Shown here one piece after another: positions 23,836 to 32,862 of a stretch of DNA of 39,487 nucleotides (position 1 is the first letter of the stretch; every line of letters begins with the position of its first letter). A program made the position numbers and the translations under genes. The stretch spans positions 1 through 39,487 of the forward strand of contig CALLXF010000110.1 in the NCBI GenBank assembly GCA_938015805.1. Reading direction: 5' to 3'. Source of the stretch: an uncultured Saprospiraceae bacterium (GTDB lineage: Bacteria; Bacteroidota; Bacteroidia; Chitinophagales; Saprospiraceae). The notes below the pieces were generated by a model, which searched no databases, was not told the DNA's origin, and was given only the letters and a program-made list of their open reading frames with translations.

Positions 23836-26511
23836 ATGAAAACTAATCAACTACTAAGTATTCTGTTTTTTGTACTGATCGGGAATACTATTTTTGCTCA
23901 GATACTTAATCCTGTAAAATGGAAATTTGATGCAACGCACATAGAAGGAGATACTTATAAACTGACATATACCGCCACCATGGAAAAAAATTGGACGGTC
24001 TATTCTCAGTTTACTAGCGATGATGGCCCCGTTCCTACTTATATAGAATATGAAAATTTAAATGGTGCTGAGCTCATCGGTGAGTCCGTAGAAGAGGGTA
24101 GTCGTAAGGAAGGGTACGATAAACTTTTTGATACGAACGTAATAAAATTTACGGATAAGAAACCATTTACAATTACCCAAAAAGTAAAAGCTACTGATGT
24201 AACTAAACCGATTTCTGGCTATCTTACTTTTATGACATGCGATCAGTCTAAATGCCTTCCACCTAAAGATGTAGATTTTTCTTTTACACTTCCAGTAGCA
24301 GCAACGAGCTCAGGAACTTTTAAAGGAAGTACTAAAAAGACAAGTAATGGAGATGGTGGTTCATCAGCTTCCATAAATCAAGAACCAGTAGTAAAACAAA
24401 AAGTAAATCAAGTAGAAAAGAGAATAGAAACTGATGTAAAAGAGGTCAAAAAAGTAACTCAGATCGCCAAAGTAGATAATGTTGATGACATCGTTATGAA
24501 AAATTCCATCGCCATCGATGGCTTAGAGGATATGCCTTTGGATGATATGGATGACGATATGGATTCTCCTGTATTTTGGGAATTTGGATATGAGGATCAC
24601 GGTAATAAGGAATATACGCTTACTTACCGTGCTGTTATCGATGATGCCTGGAACGTATATTCTCAGCACACAAGTGATGATGGTCCTGTTCCGACTTATA
24701 TAGAATATGAGGAATTAAATGGAGCTTCTTTGCTAGGTGTATCTACTGAGGAAGGCCATAAAAAAGAAGGCCCCGATCCATTATTTGATGATGTAAATGT
24801 GATCAAGTTTTTAGGAGATGAGGATTTTTTAATTAAGCAAAGAATAAAAATAGGAAATGGTCCCATAAAAGGATATCTGACCTATATGACTTGTGATGCA
24901 TCTCATTGTAAACCTCCGACTGATGTCGAATTTGAGTTTGATCCTAATACAAATTATGCTGGGTTAAAAAGAGCCGTTAATAATAGAGCTATAAAATTAC
25001 AAGGAAATGTAGTCGATCAAAAGATCGCAAACTTAGTCGCTAGTTATGCAGAACCGTTAGGAGATTGTGGAACAGCGATCGCGTCCGCGGATGCAAGTTA
25101 TTGGAAGATTTTTATTGGTGGATTTATAGGTGGGTTGTTAGCGATATTAATGCCTTGTATTTTCCCTATGATTCCGATTACGGTTTCTTTCTTTACAAAA
25201 GACACAAAGACTAAAGGATGGGTAAACGGTCTAGTATATGGGCTGTCTATTATTACTATTTTTGTGGCATTAGGAGTAGCGATAACAGCAGCTCTCGGAC
25301 CCACCGCTCTAAACGAATTATCTACTAACTGGATCGCAAATGTTATTTTCTTTGTTGTGTTTATCGCATTTGCCATTTCGTTCTTTGGGTATTTTGAGAT
25401 CGCTTTACCTAGTTCGTGGTCTACTAAGACAGATCAGATGGCTGATAAGGGAGGACTCTTAGGTACTTTTTTTATGGCAGCCACGTTAGCCATTGTTTCT
25501 TTTTCTTGTACAGGCCCGATCATAGGATCTGCACTGGTACAGGTAGCAGATGATCCACTCGGTCCTGCAGTAATTATGTTTGGATTTGCACTGGCACTAG
25601 CTATTCCTTTTGGACTTTTTGCGGCGTTTCCAGCATGGTTAAATTCGTTACCTAGATCAGGGTCTTGGATGACTTCTGTCAAAGTAGTTTTAGGATTTCT
25701 AGAGCTAGCACTAGCCCTTAAGTTTTTATCTGTAGCAGATATGACGATGGGATGGGGTATACTTAAGTACGAATTATTTATGGGATTATGGGTGCTGATA
25801 TTTGCAGCGATGACTGCTTACCTTTTTGGGTACATCCGATTTCCTCATGACAGCCCGATTAAAAAATTAGGAAATGGTAGAAAGACATTTGCGATCCTTA
25901 GTTTAGTATGGACCGTTTATATGGCATCTGGATTTATAATTAATAAGGATATCAATTCCTATTCTATTCCTAAACTAGTCAGTGGTATCACACCCCCAGC
26001 ATCTTATAATTTCTTTTTAGATAAAAATGAGCTAGATCCATCGATTAAAGAAAAATATCCATCTTACACTAAATGTGCTAACGATATAAATTGCTTTAAA
26101 GATTACTATGAGGGTATCGCATACGCAAATGAAATCAATAAGCCTGTTTTACTAGACTTTACGGGTTATGGATGTGTAAACTGTCGTAAAACAGAGGATT
26201 ATATCTGGAAGGATCACGAGATTAAAAAATCACTTAATGATGATTTTGTACTTGTGTCCCTATATGTAGATGATCGTAAAAAATTAAAGGAAACATTACT
26301 CAGTGCTTCTAGAGAAGTAAAACTTAGGAACGTCGGTAATAAGTGGGCAGATTTCCAGATTGTAAATTTTGAGCAAAATTCGCAACCGCTTTATGTACCG
26401 ATTACGGCAGACGAACAAGTGATCACTCCACCTCGTGGTTACGAACCAGGAGTAGATAACTATAAGCAATTTTTGGATTGTAGTTTAGAGATATTTGAGA
26501 GTGAGGAGTAG
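23836..26511 (+). CDS. dsbD: DsbD-type thiol:disulfide interchange protein with two alpha domains
   Basis: 891 residues from the ATG at 23836; an upstream TTG at 23827 adds only three residues. It moves electrons from cytoplasmic thioredoxin across the inner membrane to the periplasm. Domains: signal peptide (1-22); alpha 1 (about 22-155; MTCDQSKCLPP, Cys135/Cys140); a Lys/Val-rich linker; alpha 2 (about 244-372; MTCDASHCKPP, Cys353/Cys358); the membrane beta domain (about 410-690) with the redox pair Cys441 (ILMPCIFPMIPI) and Cys558 (FSCTGP); and a C-terminal thioredoxin-like domain with CVNC (Cys780/Cys783). E. coli DsbD has one alpha domain, so this is a duplication. Confidence 0.95.
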   Translation: MKTNQLLSILFFVLIGNTIFAQILNPVKWKFDATHIEGDTYKLTYTATMEKNWTVYSQFTSDDGPVPTYIEYENLNGAELIGESVEEGSRKEGYDKLFDTNVIKFTDKKPFTITQKVKATDVTKPISGYLTFMTCDQSKCLPPKDVDFSFTLPVAATSSGTFKGSTKKTSNGDGGSSASINQEPVVKQKVNQVEKRIETDVKEVKKVTQIAKVDNVDDIVMKNSIAIDGLEDMPLDDMDDDMDSPVFWEFGYEDHGNKEYTLTYRAVIDDAWNVYSQHTSDDGPVPTYIEYEELNGASLLGVSTEEGHKKEGPDPLFDDVNVIKFLGDEDFLIKQRIKIGNGPIKGYLTYMTCDASHCKPPTDVEFEFDPNTNYAGLKRAVNNRAIKLQGNVVDQKIANLVASYAEPLGDCGTAIASADASYWKIFIGGFIGGLLAILMPCIFPMIPITVSFFTKDTKTKGWVNGLVYGLSIITIFVALGVAITAALGPTALNELSTNWIANVIFFVVFIAFAISFFGYFEIALPSSWSTKTDQMADKGGLLGTFFMAATLAIVSFSCTGPIIGSALVQVADDPLGPAVIMFGFALALAIPFGLFAAFPAWLNSLPRSGSWMTSVKVVLGFLELALALKFLSVADMTMGWGILKYELFMGLWVLIFAAMTAYLFGYIRFPHDSPIKKLGNGRKTFAILSLVWTVYMASGFIINKDINSYSIPKLVSGITPPASYNFFLDKNELDPSIKEKYPSYTKCANDINCFKDYYEGIAYANEINKPVLLDFTGYGCVNCRKTEDYIWKDHEIKKSLNDDFVLVSLYVDDRKKLKETLLSASREVKLRNVGNKWADFQIVNFEQNSQPLYVPITADEQVITPPRGYEPGVDNYKQFLDCSLEIFESEE

Positions 26512-26566
26512 ATGCTAATTACTACATTCTAAATTGAATATATAGAATTTTAAAAGATAAAAAATA

Positions 26567-27580
26567 ATGATTAAGAATTTACTTCCATTTATCCTGATAT
26601 GTTTTTGTCTTTTTTCTTGTGGAGGTGAAGATATGCCACCTGTAGATAACCCTGATAACCCCGATAATCCGGAGGATCCTGAAGCATTTGGGTTTACTAT
26701 AGAGACATTTGATATCTCAGATATTGATACTAATCCTATCGTCAGAAAAGTTGTTTCTTCTGATTCTGGAATTACTTACGCTCTAATAGAGAATCGAGAT
26801 TCTGAGGTAAATCAGATTATTGAATTTAAAAATAATGAGTGGTCAAAATTTACTTTTGATTTTTGTACGGACTGCATTGAGGATATTGATATTTCTATAA
26901 ATGGTGATCTCTGGGTTGCTGCTCCGGGTTCTTTTCCATTTGATCAGACGGGTGTAGGACTATATAAATTTAGTAATGACGCATGGGAAACGCAATTGGG
27001 CGATGGTGGTTTTACTCACGTTATTGTCACTTCTGATAACGATGCGTGGGTAAAAAACTTTGATGAGGGACTAGGCTACTATTCAGATAATCAAGTAGAT
27101 TTTAAAAATGGATCTGGCACACCAGTTACTAATGTGGCTAGTGCTTTTACACTAGATCAGAATAATGCAATATGGATTAAGTTTCCATCTTCTCTAGGTT
27201 ATCATGATGGTGTGGATTATACAATTGTAGAGGAGGTGGATTTCCCGGAACAGATTTCTGTAGATGGTCTTAATCGGGTATGGATCGGTTCTGGCTGGGG
27301 CGAACTAGGATACGTAATTGATGATGTATGGAATCCAAATGTAATTACGGATTTTGAAGGAAATGCTTTTTTTAGAGATGTTAGTGCAGATTTTAAAAAC
27401 TCTGTGTGGGTGGGGATCGACAAACTTGTGAGATTACAAGATAATGGAGCCAGAACTGATTTTGCAATGCAAGATTTAACAGGTGGCGATGGAATAGATT
27501 ACATAGGTGTAGATAGACAAGATCGAAAATGGGTTACTACAAATGGAATTCCTACCATGGTTATGATTACAGATATGTAG
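26567..27580 (+). CDS. Lipoprotein with beta-propeller-like repeats
   Basis: 337 residues with a lipoprotein signal (LFSCGGED, Cys18), a low-complexity Asp/Asn/Pro stretch with repeated DNP (residues about 26-36), then repeats of about 40 residues centred on (D/N)xxxxxWV or WI (DISINGDLWVAAPG, DGLNRVWIGSGW, DFKNSVWVGID, DRQDRKWVTTNG). This pattern resembles the ligand-binding propeller blades of sensor proteins (Reg_prop type). No kinase domain is attached, so it is more likely a surface-exposed binding protein. Ligand unknown. It precedes the esterase gene by 32 bases. Confidence 0.72.
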   Translation: MIKNLLPFILICFCLFSCGGEDMPPVDNPDNPDNPEDPEAFGFTIETFDISDIDTNPIVRKVVSSDSGITYALIENRDSEVNQIIEFKNNEWSKFTFDFCTDCIEDIDISINGDLWVAAPGSFPFDQTGVGLYKFSNDAWETQLGDGGFTHVIVTSDNDAWVKNFDEGLGYYSDNQVDFKNGSGTPVTNVASAFTLDQNNAIWIKFPSSLGYHDGVDYTIVEEVDFPEQISVDGLNRVWIGSGWGELGYVIDDVWNPNVITDFEGNAFFRDVSADFKNSVWVGIDKLVRLQDNGARTDFAMQDLTGGDGIDYIGVDRQDRKWVTTNGIPTMVMITDM

Positions 27581-27612
27581 ATAATATAGTTGACCATTTA
27601 AGAGTAAAGAAT

Positions 27613-28431
27613 ATGAAAAAATTAGCGGTTATTTTGCTCTTATTTATAGGGATATTTCAATTTGGCTTTGCACAAGCGAATATCAAAAATCCACTCACAA
27701 TCGGTGAGTCAATCGAATTACAATCTACAATTTTAAATGAATCTAGGACAATAAATATTTATCTCCCAAAGTCTTATAGTCCTGATTCTACAAAGCGATT
27801 TCCAGTAATTTATCTTTTGGACGGCTCTATGGATGAAGATTTTATTCATGTCGTAGGGAATGTACAATTTTGTTCTTTTTCTTGGATAAATATTATTCCT
27901 GAGACCATCGTAGTAGGGATCGGAAACATAGATAGAAAAAAAGATTTTACCTACCCATCGAGTGTAAACATTGATCTAAAGGAATTTCCTACCTCTGGAA
28001 AATCTGCAAATTTTATAAGATTTATCTCTGAGGAACTGCAACCATGTATAAATAAAAACTATAAAACAAATAGTACGTCCACAATAATTGGTCAATCTTT
28101 AGGGGGCTTGCTGGCTACTCAAATTCTTTTTGAACAGCCGACTTTGTTTCAAAATTATATAATTATAAGTCCTAGTCTTTGGTGGGATAATGAAAATATA
28201 CTTAAATGGGAGTTTGATAAATCTCTTGAGGGTAGGTCCATATATATAGGAGTAGGGAACGAAGGACCATTAATGATAAGAGTTGCTCAGTCATTATTTA
28301 ATAAGTTATCCATAGACAAAAGCAAGGAAGCTAGATTGTATTACAACTATTTTGATAAACAAAATCATGGCGATGCATTACACCTGGCCGTTTATGACGC
28401 GTTTGAAAAAATGTTTAGTGTTAAAAAGTAA
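27613..28431 (+). CDS. Secreted alpha/beta hydrolase, esterase D/Fes-like
   Basis: 272 residues from the ATG at 27613, where a signal peptide begins (MKKLAVILLLFIGIFQFGFA); the frame open further upstream (from 27529) has no signal-like start. It belongs to the putative esterase family (IroE/Fes and esterase D type), with YLPKSYSPDSTKRFPVIYLL, nucleophile motif GQSLGG (Ser162) and the catalytic His in KQNHGD (His252). Family members hydrolyse siderophore or simple esters; the substrate here is unknown. Location is periplasmic or secreted. Confidence 0.85.
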   Translation: MKKLAVILLLFIGIFQFGFAQANIKNPLTIGESIELQSTILNESRTINIYLPKSYSPDSTKRFPVIYLLDGSMDEDFIHVVGNVQFCSFSWINIIPETIVVGIGNIDRKKDFTYPSSVNIDLKEFPTSGKSANFIRFISEELQPCINKNYKTNSTSTIIGQSLGGLLATQILFEQPTLFQNYIIISPSLWWDNENILKWEFDKSLEGRSIYIGVGNEGPLMIRVAQSLFNKLSIDKSKEARLYYNYFDKQNHGDALHLAVYDAFEKMFSVKK

Positions 28432-28469
28432 TTAGCTTCACAACTTTAGAATCTAGATGGTCAATTTGC

Positions 28470-28958
28470 TTACTTTTTAATAATTACACCATCTATCATT
28501 TCTTCTTTATCTGGAATTTCAAACCACTCCTCCATAAAATCAAAATTTTTTTTAGAGACTTGAAATTCATAAGTAGCTCCTTGTTTTTGATTTCTTTTCA
28601 TGACTCTAGCAAGACGAGTGTCACTATCGATATCTAGAAAATGTATTTTGATTTTTAAATTATGTTCATTGGCGAAAGCCGTAAACTTCTGTCGATGCTC
28701 TTTTTTAGAAAATCCTAAGTCTAGAATACTATCGACTCCCGCATTTTCTAACTGTAGAATAAGGTCTACAATTATTTTCTCCTCCCGATCAATCCGCTCT
28801 AAGAACCATGCTAATCCATCACTTTCTTTTTTATCTGGCAGAAATAGAATCTTGTTCCATTTATCCACAGAAAAAACAACACCATTATTTTCTGACTTGA
28901 GCTCGGTAGCATATGTCGTTTTTCCAGCTCCCGTATTTCCCACTATTAGGTGAATCAT
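28470..28958 (-). CDS. P-loop ATPase/kinase, zeta-toxin-like AAA_33
   Basis: 162 residues with a Walker A at the very start (GNTGAGKTTY, residues 7-16), VDLILQLENAGVDSILDLGF (Walker B-like DLGF) and RLARVMKRNQKQ as an Arg-rich lid. This is a small P-loop kinase-like protein of the AAA_33/zeta group, which phosphorylate small molecules, sugars or nucleotides. No antitoxin partner is visible, so a toxin role is not supported. It follows the MFS gene by 12 bases in the same unit. Confidence 0.8.
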   Translation of the reverse strand: MIHLIVGNTGAGKTTYATELKSENNGVVFSVDKWNKILFLPDKKESDGLAWFLERIDREEKIIVDLILQLENAGVDSILDLGFSKKEHRQKFTAFANEHNLKIKIHFLDIDSDTRLARVMKRNQKQGATYEFQVSKKNFDFMEEWFEIPDKEEMIDGVIIKK

Positions 28959-28970
28959 AAGATTTTTTTA

Positions 28971-30176
28971 CTAATTACCCTTGGCAACTTTTATTCGTCT
29001 TACTAAAAATAAAGTAACTACTCCTAAAATTATAGCTAGATAACCGACGATATTATAGTTTTCATAAAGATCAGTTTCCTTGTTTATAAAAATGATCTGT
29101 CCACTGATCAATGCGGAAAGAGCAACAGCCAGTTGCTGAAGTGCAGATTTAAAACTCATAAAACTTCCTCTATTAGACTGAGATGCTGCAGCAGTTATTA
29201 TAGTATTAGGTGCGATCATACGTCCTGTAGCAAAAATAAAAAACAGCGTCGTATATACTACACCGATAGTCACGGGTACAACCGTGAGATTAGTAATAAT
29301 TAGCGTCGGTATAAATGATAAAAACATAGTAATAATTAGAATTTTCATTACGCCGTACTTATCCACAGCTCTTCCTATAAGTGGCGAACTGATCACTGTA
29401 GCCAATCCTCCAAAAAAGAACTGGTAGGTAATTTCCATTTGAGAAAAGCCTACATTTTTTATCAGGTAAGGAGATATAAAAGGAATGATCATAAAGTGGG
29501 CAAGCACTAAAAAGAAACCCGCAACAAGAGCATTTATCTGATTGTTATCTGAGGTGATAGCAGATAATGTTTGTCTAAATGATCTATCTGTGTCTAAAGA
29601 TTTAAGATGATCTGTCATACTAGGAAAAGTAAATAAAATCACAACACAAACGATAAGACAGGATATACCTAATACAAAAAACGGAGTATGCCAGTCGCCT
29701 TGTGCGGCTAAGTAAAGTGCAAAAGGAACACCTATAGCGGAAGCTACAGAAAAAGCACCCATTAATGTACCCATTGCTTTACCTCTCTCTTTAAACAAGT
29801 AAATATCGCTGACGATAGATAAAACCATTGCACTGATCATTCCTCCAAAAATTCCAGTCCCTATTCTTAACGTTAGAAGCCATTCGTATGATTCTGCAAA
29901 GGAGCACATAAATGTACCCACTCCAAAACCGACATAAATAAATAACAAGGCTTTTTTCCGATCAAAAATATCGAGATAAAATACTCCGATCAGACTGGAA
30001 AAAAAGGCAGCAAAAGAATAGGCTGACACTAGTATGGAAAACTGAGCTGCAGAGATATTAAACTCTCTAATAAAAATATCACCCAGTGGCATAATGATCA
30101 TCGAATCGATGATATGGAAAAACTGAGAAGCTGCCAGTAATAATAAGATATAGGTTTTACTCTTCTGCAAAGGCAA
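28971..30176 (-). CDS. MFS transporter (DHA1-like)
   Basis: 401 residues with twelve predicted membrane segments. The first (YILLLLAASQFFHIIDSMII) leads into MPLGDIFIREF, typical of drug:H+ antiporter-1 type MFS proteins; FLDIFDRKK-like and YKERGKAMG-like loops are present as LDIFDRKKALL and FKERGKAMG. Possible exporter, substrate unknown. The start is a TTG at 30174-30176 (LPLQKSK...), since no ATG lies near the first helix; it overlaps the upstream lipoprotein gene by 20 bases, suggesting coupled translation. Second gene of a lipoprotein/MFS/P-loop unit. Confidence 0.88.
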   Translation of the reverse strand: MPLQKSKTYILLLLAASQFFHIIDSMIIMPLGDIFIREFNISAAQFSILVSAYSFAAFFSSLIGVFYLDIFDRKKALLFIYVGFGVGTFMCSFAESYEWLLTLRIGTGIFGGMISAMVLSIVSDIYLFKERGKAMGTLMGAFSVASAIGVPFALYLAAQGDWHTPFFVLGISCLIVCVVILFTFPSMTDHLKSLDTDRSFRQTLSAITSDNNQINALVAGFFLVLAHFMIIPFISPYLIKNVGFSQMEITYQFFFGGLATVISSPLIGRAVDKYGVMKILIITMFLSFIPTLIITNLTVVPVTIGVVYTTLFFIFATGRMIAPNTIITAAASQSNRGSFMSFKSALQQLAVALSALISGQIIFINKETDLYENYNIVGYLAIILGVVTLFLVRRIKVAKGN

Positions 30177-30675
30177 ATAGACTAAATGAAATACGATTTT
30201 CTGATACTCCAGGTGATGGTACTCTAAATCTAATTCTTACTTCTAGGTTTACTAGTTCGTTTACAAATAAATCTTTTTGATTAGCAAGTGATCCAAATAA
30301 ACGGAGCTCGTTATCTTCATCTAACGGATTAAACTCTAAATAAAAAACTTCTTTAAAATTAGTTGGATCTGATGGATCTATCGCATTGATGTAAATCTCC
30401 TCAATAAAATTATAGTTTACAGGATTAAAGCCTCCTTCGATTACACAATTTCCAGCTCTTATACTACCGATATCGTCAGCAGTTAAGGATCCTGCATAAG
30501 CCCCGAAAGAGGTACGGACATTATTGATAGGAAAATAAAAAGTTTCTATCGTGTTTAATCCAGAATTAATATCTAGCATGGTCTCGATTTTCATTTCAAA
30601 CAATGCTGGTTCGTCCTGACCACAACTGATAAGAAAAAAAATAAGGCCGATAATTAATATTCCTGCACGCTTCAT
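30157..30675 (-). CDS. Putative lipoprotein, unknown function
   Basis: 172 residues with a lipoprotein signal (IFFLISCGQD, Cys18). The mature part is beta-rich with no motif I recognise (MKIETMLDINSGLNTIETF, FYLEFNPLDEDNELRLFGS, then RIRFRVPSPGV). It is first in the unit with the MFS transporter, which overlaps its end by 20 bases; a periplasmic partner of the transporter is one possibility. Confidence 0.75.
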   Translation of the reverse strand: MKRAGILIIGLIFFLISCGQDEPALFEMKIETMLDINSGLNTIETFYFPINNVRTSFGAYAGSLTADDIGSIRAGNCVIEGGFNPVNYNFIEEIYINAIDPSDPTNFKEVFYLEFNPLDEDNELRLFGSLANQKDLFVNELVNLEVRIRFRVPSPGVSENRISFSLFAFAEE

Positions 30676-30769
30676 AAAACAAAATTACTAGAACTTAATA
30701 TAAAAACGTCCTAAGCAGGTTTAATGTTTTATAGGTTTAGTATATTGATATCATAAATGACGAACAAAC

Positions 30770-32674
30770 ATGGGAGAACAACGCGTTTCTAAACTTAGTG
30801 ATAAAAAGCAGATGAATAGATTTGTTAAAAATCTGCTTAAGGACATGGATGCTATGCAATACATGTTAGAGAATAATTGGTTTGAGGATGATATAACCAG
30901 AATAGGTGCCGAACAAGAAATGGTGCTAGTACATAAAAATAGTAAAAGAGCTGCCTCTAAAGCAATGGAGGCCTTAGATCTGCTCAAAGAGCATCCGTGG
31001 GCAGAGACTGAGATTGCTCAGTTTAATTTAGAAACAACCATGACCCCTCTTCAATTAAAAACAAATTGTTTTTCGGCAATGGAGAAGGAAAACATGGAAA
31101 AGTTAAATATCATACAGGAAAAGCTAGACGAGTTAGATGTAGACTATTTACTAACAGGAATACTTCCTACGCTTAAGAAGTATGATCTGGATCTGTCTAA
31201 TCTGACTCCTATGAAAAGATACGCCGCCTTGATCGAATCCATAAACAGCCAGTTGATTGGTGATGATTATCAGCTCAAGCTTTTTGGGATAGATGAGCTC
31301 TGTGTAAAGCATGATAGTCCGTTGATGGAGGCATGCAATACTAGCTTCCAAGTACACTTGCAGGTATCTCCTCAGGATTTTGTACATAAGTATAATATTT
31401 CTCAAGCTTTAGCAGCTCCTATTATGGCCATCTCTGCAAATTCGCCACTAGTTTTTGGAAGGAGGCTATGGCATGAATCCCGTATTGCTATGTTCCAGCA
31501 GTCGATTGATACACGTACGACTCATGATCACATGCGGGTACGTAGTCCTCGAGTAAATTTTGGAAATGACTGGATTAGAGAATCTGTCTTAGATATTTAT
31601 AAAGAGGATATTGCTCGGTTTAGAGTCCTGATCAGTGCAGATATAAAAGAGGATTCTGCAAAAAAAATCAAGAAGAATAAAGTACCTAGTCTGAGATCAT
31701 TACAAGTTCATAACTCGACTGTTTATAGATGGAATAGACCATGTTATGGAATCAGTGATAATGGAAAACCGCATTTAAGAATAGAAAATAGAGTGATACC
31801 TGCGGGACCGTCCGTCGTGGATGAGATTGCTAATGCTTGCTTCTGGGTAGGTATGATGGAAGGCATGGCTGATAAAACAAAGGACATTACTAAACTGCTA
31901 TCCTTTGCCGATGTAAAAGATAATTTTTTAAAAGCTTCTCGATATGGAATCGATTCTAGTTTTAACTGGTTTAATTCTAAAAAGGTTTCTGCATGTGACC
32001 TAATCTTAAATGAGCTCATTCCCATTGCTAGGAAAGGATTAGAAAAACATAAAGTACATAAACGTGATATCAATAAATATCTCGGTATAATAGAACAAAG
32101 GGCAAAAAAACATATGAACGGTGCCAGATGGCAATTACGTTCTTTTACTAATTTAAAAGAGCAAGTATCTGTTGATGAGGCACTGACTATTCTTACCGCC
32201 TCTATCCAAAAAAATCAATCTAAAAATGTTCCTGTTCATAAATGGAAAGAGGCACAGTTATCAGACTTTAGCGGATATGATCCTAAGGAACTAAAGGTAT
32301 CAGATTTCATGGAAATTGATTTGTTTACCGCTCAGAAAAATGACTTGATTTCTCTTGTGGCAAAACTGATGGACTGGAAAGATTTAAGATTTATTCCCGT
32401 AGAAAATACCAAAGGAAGACTAGTAGGTTTGATCACTGAAAAAGATATCATGAGAGCCTTAGTAAAGGTTAAAAAGAAAGGCAAAACTATGACCGTCGAC
32501 GAGGTAATGATTAAAAAACCAGTTACTATTTCGGAGCATCAGAGTATAAGCGAAGCCATGAAACTGATGAAAAAATCCAAAATCGGTTGTCTTCCTGTAG
32601 TAAAAGATAATGAGTTGATCGGTATAGTAACAGAGGAGGATTTTATGACTTTTGCTGATAATTTATTGGCTTAA
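30770..32674 (+). CDS. GCS2-like glutamate-cysteine ligase domain fused to two CBS domains
   Basis: 634 residues. The N-terminal ~500 residues match the GCS2 family of ATP-dependent carboxylate-amine ligases (glutamate-cysteine ligase-like): RIGAEQEM (Glu48, Glu50), FNLETTMTPLQL, ACNTSFQVHLQVSP, GRRLWHESRIAMFQQS, and HLRIENRVIPAGPSVVDE. The C-terminus (about 510-634) is a CBS pair: KVSDFMEIDLFTAQ...GLITEKDIMRAL and TVDEVMIKKPVTIS...GIVTEEDFMTFA. CBS pairs usually bind adenine nucleotides and regulate the enzyme they are attached to. Glutathione or a related thiol/peptide product is inferred; the substrate is not proven. No gshB is nearby. It is divergent from the lipoprotein gene at 30675. 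Confidence 0.9.
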   Translation: MGEQRVSKLSDKKQMNRFVKNLLKDMDAMQYMLENNWFEDDITRIGAEQEMVLVHKNSKRAASKAMEALDLLKEHPWAETEIAQFNLETTMTPLQLKTNCFSAMEKENMEKLNIIQEKLDELDVDYLLTGILPTLKKYDLDLSNLTPMKRYAALIESINSQLIGDDYQLKLFGIDELCVKHDSPLMEACNTSFQVHLQVSPQDFVHKYNISQALAAPIMAISANSPLVFGRRLWHESRIAMFQQSIDTRTTHDHMRVRSPRVNFGNDWIRESVLDIYKEDIARFRVLISADIKEDSAKKIKKNKVPSLRSLQVHNSTVYRWNRPCYGISDNGKPHLRIENRVIPAGPSVVDEIANACFWVGMMEGMADKTKDITKLLSFADVKDNFLKASRYGIDSSFNWFNSKKVSACDLILNELIPIARKGLEKHKVHKRDINKYLGIIEQRAKKHMNGARWQLRSFTNLKEQVSVDEALTILTASIQKNQSKNVPVHKWKEAQLSDFSGYDPKELKVSDFMEIDLFTAQKNDLISLVAKLMDWKDLRFIPVENTKGRLVGLITEKDIMRALVKVKKKGKTMTVDEVMIKKPVTISEHQSISEAMKLMKKSKIGCLPVVKDNELIGIVTEEDFMTFADNLLA

Positions 32675-32841
32675 AGCCGAATAGAAATCTGTCCAACTAA
32701 TAATGAAGTCAAGGCAATTAAGTTATTTGCAAAATTAATAATACCAGTTGGAAGTGTATTGTAGATGGATGTCGAGAATAATACGATCGGTAAAATCTTA
32801 TAAGCTATATTTAAGAGTATACCTAAGAGAAACAAAACCAC
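32671..32841 (-). CDS. Possible small membrane protein (low confidence)
   Basis: In the 32675-32862 gap the minus strand has a 56-codon frame from a GTG at 32839-32841 to TAA at 32671-32673, overlapping the stop of the GCS2-CBS gene by four bases. It reads VVLFLLGILLNIAYKILPIV followed by a second hydrophobic stretch (FANNLIALTSLLVGQIS), i.e. two membrane segments. An AGGAGG lies directly before the GTG on the minus strand but is too close to act as a ribosome site. Upstream frame is closed by TAA. It may be chance in AT-rich DNA or a gene remnant; no family is recognised. Confidence 0.3.
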   Translation of the reverse strand: MVLFLLGILLNIAYKILPIVLFSTSIYNTLPTGIINFANNLIALTSLLVGQISIRL

Positions 32842-32862
32842 CTCCTCGTACGTTTTACTACT

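Noticed and set aside
27529-27612. N-terminal extension of the secreted esterase
   Set aside because: The added 28 residues overlap the previous gene and hide the signal peptide; the ATG at 27613 fits better.
28470-28958. Zeta toxin of a toxin-antitoxin pair
   Set aside because: P-loop kinase-like, but no antitoxin gene on either side; it sits in an operon with a transporter and lipoprotein.
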